From the NCBI GenBank assembly GCA_030450535.1, contig JAKDIK010000005.1, positions 1-22,348 of the forward strand: DNA of 22,348 bases. Direction: 5' to 3'. Below are positions 15,216 through 22,176 of the stretch, one piece after another. The notes below the pieces were generated by a model. That model was not told where the DNA came from and ran no database searches. It saw only the letters and a list, made by a program, of their open reading frames with translations. The stretch's first letter is position 1. Each line of letters begins with the position of its first letter. This DNA is from Propionibacteriaceae bacterium (GTDB taxonomy: Bacteria; Actinomycetota; Actinomycetes; Propionibacteriales; Propionibacteriaceae). The position numbers and the translations under genes are program-made.

Positions 15216-15809
15216 ATGCTGGATCTCCGCTCGGTGATCTTCACCGGCCTGATGGCGCTGGCCGCTGGCGCACTCGTCGCGTGCACGTCGACCGCAGCCC
15301 CCTCCCCCGCGTCGCAGCCAACGAGCGCCGCACCGACGGTCACGGCGACCGTCACCGTCACGGCCGCCCCGCCCGCAACGCAGGACCCCGGCGATGAGTC
15401 GTCCCACGACTCCCCGTCGTCGGACACGCGCGCGGTGAACCCCGAGCGGTATTACGATCCGGATGAGGACGCCTATTTCTTCGTCTCGCCCAGCGGAAAC
15501 CTCTCGTGCGCGATCCGTCCGGATGTCACGGGCTGCCACGCCTGGTCCTTGGTGGCGAACCTCCCGGAGTGCGATGATCCGGACGCCTGGGGGCCGGCGG
15601 TGTCGATGAGCGGCGGCCACGTGGGGGCATGGTGCAGCTCCGAGGGCATGTTCGGCGTGGCGGACGCCAAGACCCTTCCGTACGGTTCCCAGCTCGTCGC
15701 GGATGACATCGCGTGCACGTCCCGTGAGACCGGGGTGACCTGCGTCGATCTGGCCACCGGGGTCGGCTTCAGCGCCGCCCGGCGGTACATGGGGCCCATT
15801 CAGCCCTGA
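15216..15809 (+). CDS. Secreted lipoprotein with DUF6636-like C-terminal domain
   Basis: A 197-residue protein with a lipoprotein signal (GALVAC, lipidated Cys 23), a Ser/Thr/Pro-rich linker to about residue 65, then a compact Cys-containing domain. This begins FFVSPSGNLSCAI, continues with further cysteines, includes LPYG and GVTCVDLATGVGFSAAR, and ends in YMGP. That pattern resembles DUF6636, an extracytoplasmic actinobacterial domain of unknown function. The cysteines probably pair as disulfides. No clear Shine-Dalgarno precedes the ATG. Its 3' end overlaps the convergent NIL-like gene by 10 nt. Confidence 0.8.
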   Translation: MLDLRSVIFTGLMALAAGALVACTSTAAPSPASQPTSAAPTVTATVTVTAAPPATQDPGDESSHDSPSSDTRAVNPERYYDPDEDAYFFVSPSGNLSCAIRPDVTGCHAWSLVANLPECDDPDAWGPAVSMSGGHVGAWCSSEGMFGVADAKTLPYGSQLVADDIACTSRETGVTCVDLATGVGFSAARRYMGPIQP

Positions 15810-16030
15810 CGCGCCAGGCGGTGGATGCCCCGGCTGGCGAACCAGCTGGTGGCGGCATCGAGGGCTGCGGGGTCGGCGTCCAGCTCCACGGTCATGACGC
15901 TCACCGGGAAAATCTCCATGGTCGTGACCCGCTGCGCGACGAGGCGGAGGGTGACGCCGAGATCGGCGGCGAGCTGGGCGAAGGTGGCGCGGGCGGCGTC
16001 CTGCTGGACGAAGACGAGATCGAGGGTCAT
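15800..16030 (-). CDS. Small NIL-like (ferredoxin-fold) domain protein
   Basis: A 76-residue cytosolic protein. The pattern LDLVFV...QLAADLGVTLRLVAQRV...PVSVMTVELDADPAALDAATSWFASRGIHRL reads as beta-alpha-beta-beta-alpha-beta and resembles the NIL domain found at the C-terminus of methionine-importer ATPases and in stand-alone sulfur-related proteins. An AGGAG site lies 6 nt before the ATG at 16030. Upstream on the same strand is a cysteine-rich leader peptide, so expression probably answers to cysteine supply, in line with a sulfur role. The domain assignment is by eye; an ACT-like regulator is an alternative. Confidence 0.7.
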   Translation of the reverse strand: MTLDLVFVQQDAARATFAQLAADLGVTLRLVAQRVTTMEIFPVSVMTVELDADPAALDAATSWFASRGIHRLARQG

Positions 16031-16198
16031 GGCGGGCTCCTGGCGGTGGTGGTGTCGGGTGTGGGTTGAAGGGCCCGCCCCCGACCACGCGCTGGATCAG
16101 GAGTGGGCGCCGCGCATGCGGCGACAACACCGACAACAGCCGGGCATGACGAAGGACAGCGACGAGGTGCGCGCTGTCGAGATCATGGGCACACCGTA
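16031..16198 (-). promoter_or_regulatory. Probable cysteine-responsive translational attenuator leader
   Basis: The leader begins with TACGGT (minus strand 16198-16193), 6 nt before the leader-peptide ATG. TTGGAG, 18 nt further up, is a possible -35. After the peptide, GGCGGGC (16079-16073) can pair with GCCCGCC (16037-16031), which lies between the AGGAG site (16041-16037) and the ATG of the NIL-like gene, closing the start region. The Cys-codon segment GGTGTTGTCG (16131-16122) can pair 9/10 with CGACACCACC (16057-16048), a competing structure inside the loop. A ribosome stalled on Cys codons would change which helices form. Confidence 0.65.
16097..16186 (-). CDS. 29-aa leaderless leader peptide with Cys-Cys-Arg-Cys-Cys tract
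   Basis: A 29-codon ORF (begins MISTARTSSLSF, ends RRMRGAHS) holds cysteines at 17, 18, 20 and 21, all encoded by TGT, the A/T-ending codon that is otherwise rare in this GC-rich DNA. ATG follows a TACGGT -10 by 6 nt and has no Shine-Dalgarno, so it is probably leaderless. It ends 66 nt before the NIL-like gene on the same strand. Polycysteine leaderless short ORFs acting as cysteine-responsive attenuators are known in mycobacteria, and this has the same design. The peptide itself probably has no function; its translation is the sensor. Confidence 0.72.
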   Translation of the reverse strand: MISTARTSSLSFVMPGCCRCCRRMRGAHS

Positions 16199-16262
16199 GC
16201 GGAGCCGGGGCCCGGCCTCCAAGCCATGCGCCACCTTGTGGACAGGAGCCCTGGCGGATCGG

Positions 16263-16826
16263 TCAGTAATCGATGCCCCGCCGCGCGCGAACCCCGGTGG
16301 CATGGGCGTGCTTCACATTGCGCATCTCGGTGACGGTGTCGGCGAGCTCCACCAGTGCGGGATGGGCGTTGCGGCCGGTGCAGATCACATTGGTCCGGGG
16401 TGCCCGATCGCGGATTCCGGCGAGCACGACGTCGGCGTCGAGCCAGCCGTAGGTGAGCGGATAGGTCACCTCGTCGAGGACCACCAGTCGGTAGCGGTCG
16501 GACGCCAGCGCCTCCGCCGCGATGCGCCACGCCTCGCGGGCGATGCCGGCGCTGCGGTCGAGATCGTCGCTTTCCCAGGTGAAGCCGTCGCCGTGGGTGA
16601 ACCAGTCGACGCCGAGCCGCCGGGCCACGTCGGCCTCCCCCACGCGCCAGCGTCCCGATTTCATGAACTGGACGACGCACGCCGGCCATCCGCGCGCCAC
16701 CGAGCGCATCAGCATGCCGAACGCGGCCGTCGACTTGCCCTTGCCGTCGCCGGTATTCACGAAGACGAGCGAATCGACGTGGCGCCGCTTCGGGACCGGA
16801 CGGTCGTGGGTGGGCAGGTCGGGCAT
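16263..16826 (-). CDS. cobO: Corrinoid adenosyltransferase CobO (BtuR/CobA type)
   Basis: A 187-residue ATP:co(I)rrinoid adenosyltransferase, which attaches the 5'-deoxyadenosyl group to the cobalt to make coenzyme B12 forms. The P-loop GDGKGKST lies at residues 26-33. VVQFMKSGRW, the VVLDEVTYPLTYGW block and ICTGRNAHPALVELADTVTEM are standard signatures. It is the last gene of the B12-uptake operon. Its ATG shares one base with the stop of the ATPase gene (TGATG), with GGAGG 6 nt upstream. Together with the importer it indicates corrinoid salvage. The 76 nt to the next leader promoter contain no recognisable terminator. Confidence 0.95.
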   Translation of the reverse strand: MPDLPTHDRPVPKRRHVDSLVFVNTGDGKGKSTAAFGMLMRSVARGWPACVVQFMKSGRWRVGEADVARRLGVDWFTHGDGFTWESDDLDRSAGIAREAWRIAAEALASDRYRLVVLDEVTYPLTYGWLDADVVLAGIRDRAPRTNVICTGRNAHPALVELADTVTEMRNVKHAHATGVRARRGIDY

Positions 16827-17605
16827 CAGCGGCCTCCGGGACGCAGGGGAATGACGGCCGGCCCGGCGGGCCGGCCCAGCACCTCGACGCGGGCGCTGTA
16901 CGTGCGGTTGAGGGGTTCGGCGCGCAGCACCTCGGCCGGCGTCCCATCGTGCACGAGCCGGCCGCGGTCGAGCAGGATCATGCGATCCGCGTACTGGGCG
17001 GCCAGCGTGAGGTCGTGCATCGCGGCCAGCACGGTGAGCCCGCGCTCGTGGCGCTGTTCGTCGATGAGATCGAGCACGCCCTGCTGGTGACCGATGTCGA
17101 GCGCGCTGGTGGGTTCGTCGAGCAGCAGCAGGTCGGGCTCCTGGCACAGGGCGCGCGCGAGCATGACGCGCTGCAGCTCGCCCCCGGAGAGCCGATCGGC
17201 TGGGCGAGCTGCCAGCGTCGTGAGCCGCAGCCGGATCAACTCGCGCTCGACGGCGTCCCGATCTGCGGCCGATTCGGTGCCGAACCGGCGCAGGAAAGGC
17301 GTCCGGCCGAGCGCCACGAGGTCGCGGACGATGATGCCGGGGGGAACGACGGGCTGCTGCGCCATGAGCGCCACCCGGCGCGCCAGCGCCCGGCGGGTGA
17401 GGCCGTGCGGGTCGTCGCCACCGAGGCGCAGGTGACCCGTGACCGGGGTCAGAGCCGCCACGCCGTGAAGCAGCGAGGTCTTGCCGGCGCCGTTGGGGCC
17501 GACGACGGCGACCCAGGCGCCGGCGTCCACCGTGAGCGAGAGATCGTGCACCACCTCGACGTCCCCGCGTCGGACGCCCACACCGCGGCACTCCAGCAGG
17601 CTCAT
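16826..17605 (-). CDS. btuD: B12/corrinoid ABC importer ATPase (BtuD/FecE type)
   Basis: A 259-residue ATPase. Walker A GPNGAGKTS lies at residues 36-44; the signature LSGGELQR, Walker B LLLLDEPTSALD and the switch His in AAMHDLTLA follow. It is of the FecCDE/BtuCD class. ATG at 17605 overlaps the permease stop by 4 nt (ATGA). Sequence alone cannot separate heme, siderophore and B12 importers, but the riboswitch upstream and cobO downstream make corrinoid the likely cargo. Confidence 0.93.
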   Translation of the reverse strand: MSLLECRGVGVRRGDVEVVHDLSLTVDAGAWVAVVGPNGAGKTSLLHGVAALTPVTGHLRLGGDDPHGLTRRALARRVALMAQQPVVPPGIIVRDLVALGRTPFLRRFGTESAADRDAVERELIRLRLTTLAARPADRLSGGELQRVMLARALCQEPDLLLLDEPTSALDIGHQQGVLDLIDEQRHERGLTVLAAMHDLTLAAQYADRMILLDRGRLVHDGTPAEVLRAEPLNRTYSARVEVLGRPAGPAVIPLRPGGR

Positions 17606-18693
17606 GAGACCCCTCGATTGCGGCGCAGGACGACCAGGAAGAAGGGCGCTCCCACCAGGGCCGTCACGACGCCGATGGGCAGTTCGGCGGGGGCGACGAC
17701 GCTGCGGGCGGCCACGTCGGCGAGTACGAGGAACGACGCCCCGAACAGCATCGACATCGGCAGCAGCAGGCGGTGGGACGCCCCGAACACCAACCGGACC
17801 GCGTGCGGGACGATGATCCCGACGAACCCGATGAGCCCGCTCACCGAGACGACAGCCGTCGTGCCGAGGGTGGCGGTGAGCACGAGGATCAGGCGCACGC
17901 GGGGGACGTCGATGCCCAGACTGGCCGCCTCCACGTCGCCGACGGCGAGGACGTCGAGGGTCCGGCGGTGGAGCAGGAGCAGCACCCAGCTGAGCGTCAC
18001 GTAGGGCAGCACCATGACGATGTCGGCCCAGCCGTTGGTGCTGAGTCGGCCGAGCATCCAGCTGTAGACGGCGAGCAGGGAGTCGTCGAACCACTGCTGC
18101 ACGAACGTCTGCACGGCGCTGAAGAAGGCGGCCACCGCCACCCCGGCGAGCACGATGATGGTGGAACTGCGATGCCCGCCGACGCTGGCGCCGAGGGCGT
18201 ACGTCGCCGCGACCGCGAGCATCCCGCCGGCGAAGGCCAGCAGAGGGACGCCCAGCGACCCGATGACACCGTCCTGGGTGAGCGCGAGCGTGGCTCCCAG
18301 ACCCGCTCCCGCGGAGACGCCCAGCAGGTAGGGGTCGGCGAGCGGGTTGCGGAAGACGCCCTGGTAGGCAGCCCCCGAGACGGCCAGGGTGGCGCCGACG
18401 ATGACGCCCAGCATCACGCGCGGAAGCCGGATCTGCCAGAGGATGGCTTGTTGTTGGGTGGTCAGCCCGGAGTCGAGGTGGACTCCGGGGAGCGCCCCGA
18501 CGAGTTCGGTGAGAACGGCGCCCGGAGTCAGCCCGGCGGGGCCGACCATGACGCCGGTGAGGAGAGCGAGACCGAGGACGACCCCGGCCACCAGCCACCG
18601 CCCGGGGCGTCCGAGACGCCGTGGCGCGGGGATGACCGTGGCCGCGGTGGCCGTGGGCCGGGCAGTGGCCGGGGTCGACTCGGAGACGCTCAT
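17602..18693 (-). CDS. btuC: B12/corrinoid ABC importer permease (BtuC/FecCD type)
   Basis: A 363-residue FecCD-family permease with a Thr/Ala/Pro-rich N-terminus and about ten membrane helices. Hallmarks are LPRVMLGVIVGATLAVSGAAYQGVFRNPLADPYLLG, GAGLGA, and the GLIGFVGIIVPHAVR cytoplasmic loop that contacts the ATPase. ATG overlaps the binding-protein stop by 4 nt. It is the membrane channel of the B12 importer. Confidence 0.94.
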   Translation of the reverse strand: MSVSESTPATARPTATAATVIPAPRRLGRPGRWLVAGVVLGLALLTGVMVGPAGLTPGAVLTELVGALPGVHLDSGLTTQQQAILWQIRLPRVMLGVIVGATLAVSGAAYQGVFRNPLADPYLLGVSAGAGLGATLALTQDGVIGSLGVPLLAFAGGMLAVAATYALGASVGGHRSSTIIVLAGVAVAAFFSAVQTFVQQWFDDSLLAVYSWMLGRLSTNGWADIVMVLPYVTLSWVLLLLHRRTLDVLAVGDVEAASLGIDVPRVRLILVLTATLGTTAVVSVSGLIGFVGIIVPHAVRLVFGASHRLLLPMSMLFGASFLVLADVAARSVVAPAELPIGVVTALVGAPFFLVVLRRNRGVS

Positions 18694-19718
18694 GCGTGGG
18701 CGGTTTCCAGCGCGCTCACGTGTTCGGAGATGGTGGTCACGAAGTCAACGACGCGGGGTCCCCAGCGGCTCGCGACGTCCTCGTCGAGCACGTGGATCCG
18801 CCCGTCCGTGACCGCCGTGAGGCCCGACCAGCCGGCCCTCTGCCCCACCGACTCCGGCGTCACGCCGCAGCACTGGGTGTCGGACAGGAAGATCAGGTCG
18901 GGGTTGGCGCTCACCACGTACTCCTCCGAGAGCTGGGGGTACAGGTCGCTCGTGCCGGCCGCGTCCGCGATGCTGGTCAGGCCGAACAGGCTGTAGACCT
19001 CGCCGATGAACGTGCCACTCGTGACGGTGTAGAGGGACGGATCCAGCTCGTGGTAGTAGGTGACGCCCTCGACCTTCGGCGTGGCGTCGACCGTCGCGCG
19101 GATGGTCTCGTCCATGCGAGCCGTCAGGGCCTTCGCATCGGCGAGGTGCCCCGCGGCGGTGCCGAGGCGCTCGATCTGGTCGTAGGCCGCGTCGAGATTC
19201 GGCGCGGAGGGCAGCACCAGGGCGGGGACGCCGGCGTTCGACAACCCGGCCACGAGATCGGAGTCCGCCGTCGACGTCACGACGAGGTCAGGCTCGTAGC
19301 CCAGGATGGCCTCGATGTTGGGCGTGTAGCCGGAGAGGTCCGTGATCGGCGCCTCGGCCGGGTAGTCGGACTGGCCGTCGACGGCCTTGACCTGGTCGCC
19401 GGCCCCGATGGCGAACAGCGTCTCGGTGGCCGTGGGGCTGAGGGAGACGATGGCGGCCGGGCGCTCCTCGATGGTGACGGTGTCGGTCGAGCCGGCAGCC
19501 CCGGTGACGACGTCGACAGGGAAGGTGCCGGACGCGGCGTCCGAGCCGCTCGCGTCCGGGCTGGCGGCCGTCGTGGTCGCGGGGGTCGTCGCGGGCGTGG
19601 ACCCGGCCGGGGCACCACACGCCGCCAGCGCGAGGGTCAGGACGGCCGCGCCGATGGCCGCCCAGCGGAAGCGTGCGGCGCGCGGGGTGGGTGGGGTTGG
19701 GTTGGTTCGCTGGATCAC
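18690..19718 (-). CDS. btuF: B12/corrinoid-binding lipoprotein (BtuF type)
   Basis: A 342-residue periplasmic-binding-protein-like lipoprotein (signal peptide with LALAAC, lipidated Cys 34) followed by a Thr/Ala linker and a two-lobed class III binding domain (IVSLSPTATETLFAIGAGDQVKAVD...; EAILGYEPDLVV). DTQCCG near the C-terminus and SRWGPRVVDF resemble actinobacterial B12/FecB-like receptors. I place the start at the GTG at 19718 because GGAGG lies 6 nt before it. An in-frame ATG at 19724 abuts that GGAGG directly and an ATG at 19763 lacks a site. A cobalamin riboswitch precedes it, so expression should fall when adenosylcobalamin is plentiful. Confidence 0.92.
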   Translation of the reverse strand: MIQRTNPTPPTPRAARFRWAAIGAAVLTLALAACGAPAGSTPATTPATTTAASPDASGSDAASGTFPVDVVTGAAGSTDTVTIEERPAAIVSLSPTATETLFAIGAGDQVKAVDGQSDYPAEAPITDLSGYTPNIEAILGYEPDLVVTSTADSDLVAGLSNAGVPALVLPSAPNLDAAYDQIERLGTAAGHLADAKALTARMDETIRATVDATPKVEGVTYYHELDPSLYTVTSGTFIGEVYSLFGLTSIADAAGTSDLYPQLSEEYVVSANPDLIFLSDTQCCGVTPESVGQRAGWSGLTAVTDGRIHVLDEDVASRWGPRVVDFVTTISEHVSALETAHA

Positions 19719-19723
19719 CAGCA

Positions 19724-19799
19724 TCCTCCGATTCGTTGCGGAGGACGAAGTCGTCAGCCGCAACGGCCGAGGCCCCTGCGCACGGACGGCCCTTCGTCC
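19724..19799 (-). promoter_or_regulatory. Riboswitch expression platform: RBS-sequestering hairpin and anti-sequestor
   Basis: RNA TCCTCCG (19745-19739) pairs perfectly with CGGAGGA (19730-19724), burying the GGAGG of btuF in a 7-bp hairpin with an 8-nt loop. An overlapping segment CTTCGTCC (19750-19743) can instead pair perfectly with GGACGAAG (19799-19792), which would free the ribosome site. CGGAC/GTCCG near the same GGACGAAG offers a third local hairpin that would trap the anti-sequestor. These mutually exclusive helices fit translational control by B12. Confidence 0.7.
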
Positions 19800-19804
19800 G
19801 AGGA

Positions 19805-19910
19805 CCAGTGCGTGGTCGTGGGCAGGTGACCTGGCTCATCCGACTCGCGGTCGGCTTGACAGTTGCGGCACAGCGCCGGGCTCTCACCGGACTTCACTGG
19901 ACTCCACGAC
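19805..19910 (-). ncRNA. Cobalamin riboswitch aptamer
   Basis: On the minus strand the conserved core appears in order: GAAGTCCGGTGAGAGCCCGG, then GCCGCAACTGT, then the B12-box region ending AGCCAGGTCACCTGCC (19836-19821). GTCGTGG (19910-19904) and CCACGAC (19821-19815) form a closing P1 helix. CCAGTG (19900-19895) and CACTGG (19810-19805) are also complementary. It lies directly upstream of the B12 uptake operon. The exact 5' boundary is uncertain, and the transcript probably starts near 19930. Confidence 0.93.
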
Positions 19911-19936
19911 GCCCCCGCGGATACGGGAGCTGTCCC

Positions 19937-19942
19937 ATGCTA
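19937..19942 (-). promoter_or_regulatory. Candidate -10 element for the B12 operon
   Basis: TAGCAT on the minus strand matches TANNNT and lies just upstream of the riboswitch core. It overlaps the TAG stop of the upstream lipoprotein remnant. No good -35 is visible, as is common in actinobacteria. Confidence 0.4.
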
Positions 19943-20282
19943 GCCCACCACGGTGCCCTGTTTGCGGGCATAGGCCCAGGCGTCCGTCTGCTCGCCGAGG
20001 GGGAGCCGGACGCTCACGCGGACTCGGACGTACTCGTCGCCCTCGAACACGTCGAGCCGGCCCCAAGAACCGGGGAGATCGGGCGAGCTGAACAGGAACC
20101 CGAGAACTTGCAGATTTGAGCAACGAAACTTGCGGATTTGAGATGCCGAACCTGAAGGTTCGCCCGCTCCCCGGACTCGGCGGCACACTCACCGACGGCG
20201 CGGTCGTGGGCGCCCCGTTCAGAGTGCACGCGGCAAGACCGGCCGTCAGCATCGTGACCAGCGCCAGACCCACAGACCTCAT
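19940..20282 (-). pseudogene. Small lipoprotein gene frameshifted by a 22-bp tandem duplication
   Basis: ATG at 20282, with GAGAGGGGGG upstream, opens a lipoprotein signal (GLAAC, Cys 19) and a Pro/Thr/Ser linker. After about codon 45 that frame becomes Arg-rich nonsense. A sensible C-terminal part (SSPDLPGSWGRLDVFEGDEY, then VRVRVSVRLPLGEQTDAWAY and RKQGTVVG) continues in the +1 frame to the TAG at 19940. The break coincides with a 22-nt repeat (20105-20120 and 20127-20142). Removing one unit joins both parts into a single 106-residue frame. Function is unknown. Confidence 0.78.
20105..20142. repeat. 22-bp tandem duplication inside the lipoprotein gene
   Basis: AACTTGCAGATTTGAG (20105-20120) recurs as AACTTGCGGATTTGAG (20127-20142), 15 of 16 bases identical at an exact 22-nt period. 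Since 22 is not a multiple of three, it shifts the reading frame of the lipoprotein gene that contains it. The single mismatch suggests the duplication is not brand new. Confidence 0.85.
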
Positions 20283-20694
20283 GGCAACGCCCCCCTCTCA
20301 CCATCCCTACGCGACCCACCGAGGGCCCCGGGGACACACCTGCTGGAAATGCACGAGATCCGTGCCCAAGGGAGGGCTGGCGAAAACGTCGACGCCGGCG
20401 TCGTCAGCCGATCCGGAGGGTGAAGGACCGCTTGACACGCCTACGCGCACTTGGGGACCGTACGTCCCTCGAGACGGGGGCAACGATGTTGCACGTATGT
20501 TGCACGTCGGTCGCCTCGTTCGCGGGACTGGATGCGTTCTACCTCGTCAAAGGGCTAAACAGTCGTGGGTCGTTTGTACGGACTCTAGTCCCTGCCCTGG
20601 CTGCGGGTGACGCGCGCTGATCCGGACGACCGGCGAGTTCACTTCCCGCGCTAAGCGAGCCAACTCCCCACGCTCCCCCTCCTGACCCGCACTC
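20283..20694. other. Gene-poor region with GTTGC repeats and a 14-bp palindrome
   Basis: I see no credible gene in these 412 nt. They hold a perfect 14-bp palindrome CGACGCCGGCGTCG at 20390-20403, TTGACA at 20432-20437 without a matching -10, an inverted repeat GCAAC-GAT-GTTGC at 20480-20492 and an exact 11-bp tandem repeat ATGTTGCACGT (20486-20496, 20497-20507). GGACTCTAGTCC at 20579-20590 is another near palindrome. Regulator binding or a recombination site is possible, neither proven. Confidence 0.5.
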
Positions 20695-21843
20695 TCACAT
20701 CCGTGATGGACGCACTGGCCGTTTGAAGGCTCGCAACCCCCTCGGCTCAGGTGGCGGCACCAGCGCCAAGTCCCAGACCTCCAGGAATCCTTCGTCGCCG
20801 GGTGCTGTGATCGCGAAAGTGCGCGGTCCGGTACGGGGGTCGAGGGACCAGGTGGTTCCTTCATGCCGTCGCTGAGCCCGGAAACGCTCGATGTCAAGCA
20901 TGCGCAGCATCTCCACGCTGATGGGGCGGGTGATGGCGAGGAAGACCGCCGTTCGGCCTCCTGTCAAGAGATACCCACCCAGCAGTCGCACCTCGGCCCC
21001 CTCCGCTGCGAGCATCCCCGAGGCGTCGAAAACCGACTTGTCGCGCGTGACGATGAAGAGCGCGACCTCGACCATCCATCCCTTGGGGGGTGGCGGAATC
21101 CGGATGGTTTCATCCCACTTCTGATGATCCCCCGGAATCTCCACGACATCCTCAGAGGTCGCGAAGATAGACAGGGCGTGCAGCCATCCGCTCTCGGGGG
21201 TGGCGGGTTCACGCCAGCGGACGAAGTGCCCGCCACTCCTGTTTACCTCCGGCTGCTCACCCGTGGGCGAGTGCGACACAACACCCTGCGGTTCACCGGG
21301 CGTCCAAGCCTACCGCCACTCGCCGGACTGGTGCAGGCTGAACTTGCCGTACTTGGTTGACTGGCGGTCCCCCAGGTAGATGTCGTCGGACTCCGTTCCG
21401 GCCCAGACCCGCCACGAGGACGCACGGAGACCAGGTTCACCCACCAGGAATCGGATCGTCGTCTTCTTCTTGAACCTGTCGAACCGGACGGCGAGCAAGT
21501 CGCGGGTGAGACTGAGCGCGATCAACGAGCCCGCCGTACCGCCCGGCTCGGTTGACATGTGAAACCAGAGCATGGCCCTGTCCGCGCCACCGAAGGTGGC
21601 CAGTGGCACCTCCCGACCCACGCCTCTCCAGTGAGTGGCCACCTCGGTCACGGTCACTTGGTCGTCCAGTCCGTTAGCCAGCCTCCACCACCATCGGTCG
21701 GGTCTGTCCCCGATGCCGGTAGCGAGATCGGGGTCCCGGAGTGCTTCGACAAGCCCTGTGGCGAAGGCCGAAACGAGGTCGGTCTCAGCGAGAGACAGAG
21801 GGCGCTTGGCAAGGGCGTCATCGTGGTCGTCTTGTCTAGCCAC
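20695..21843 (-). pseudogene. Hypothetical protein gene interrupted by an in-frame TAG
   Basis: Two open stretches lie in the same frame: 21843-21310 (177 codons, GTG start) and the downstream part to 20695. Only a TAG at 21312-21310 stands between them. Around it the sequence reads SLHQSGEWR-stop-AWTPGEPQGVVSHSPTG, with normal codon use on both sides. That looks like one protein of about 382 residues in which a sense codon (TAC, TAT or TGG would each need one change) became amber. A GTG at 21279 could restart translation but has no ribosome site. I do not recognise the family. The first half is acidic then basic (RFKKKTTIRFLVGEPG, DDIYLGD); the second is beta-rich. A sequencing error or natural readthrough is also possible. 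Confidence 0.65.
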
Positions 21844-21998
21844 CCGGGATCACCCCCTACGAACAGCGTAGTCGCCCGGCTCGATAAGTCCCCGCTCACG
21901 CAAAGGCACCCATTGCTCCCGCTACATTGACGGCAGCCGGACGCCCGCATGCACTCGGCTACTGACGAGCCCTCTCCACCTGGCTACAGTCCAGGCGC

Positions 21999-22160
21999 AT
22001 GAGAGCGACCAACCAACAGACCCTGATCTCCGCCGTCTTCGAGGCAGCCGAGCGCGCCACGCACGACCTCACCCACCTCGTCCCCGATCTCGACCGGGAC
22101 CGTTGTGAGTACGCGCTTGCAAGCGTGCTTCTGGAGGAGGCGTGGATCGCGCACAGATAG
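21999..22160 (+). CDS. Small hypothetical protein, 53 aa
   Basis: ATG to TAG encodes 53 residues (begins MRATNQQTLISAVFEAAERA, ends LLEEAWIAHR), predicted all-helical and acidic. Third codon positions are mostly G or C, as expected for a real gene here. There is no Shine-Dalgarno, but TACAGT lies 8 nt before the ATG, so a leaderless message is plausible. It is divergent from the split hypothetical gene (155-nt gap, 21844-21998, without other features) and ends 16 nt before a convergent gene. No family recognised. Confidence 0.55.
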   Translation: MRATNQQTLISAVFEAAERATHDLTHLVPDLDRDRCEYALASVLLEEAWIAHR

Positions 22161-22176
22161 CCCGGCAGCGGGGCGC

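Noticed and set aside
20420..20620. A plus-strand 66-codon frame starting GTG in the gene-poor region
   Set aside because: GGAGG abuts the GTG with no spacing, it crosses the GTTGC repeats, and the product shows no recognisable pattern.
21310..21312. TAG read as pyrrolysine
   Set aside because: No pyrrolysine genes or methylamine pathway are visible, and the host type does not use it. Nonsense mutation or sequencing error is simpler.
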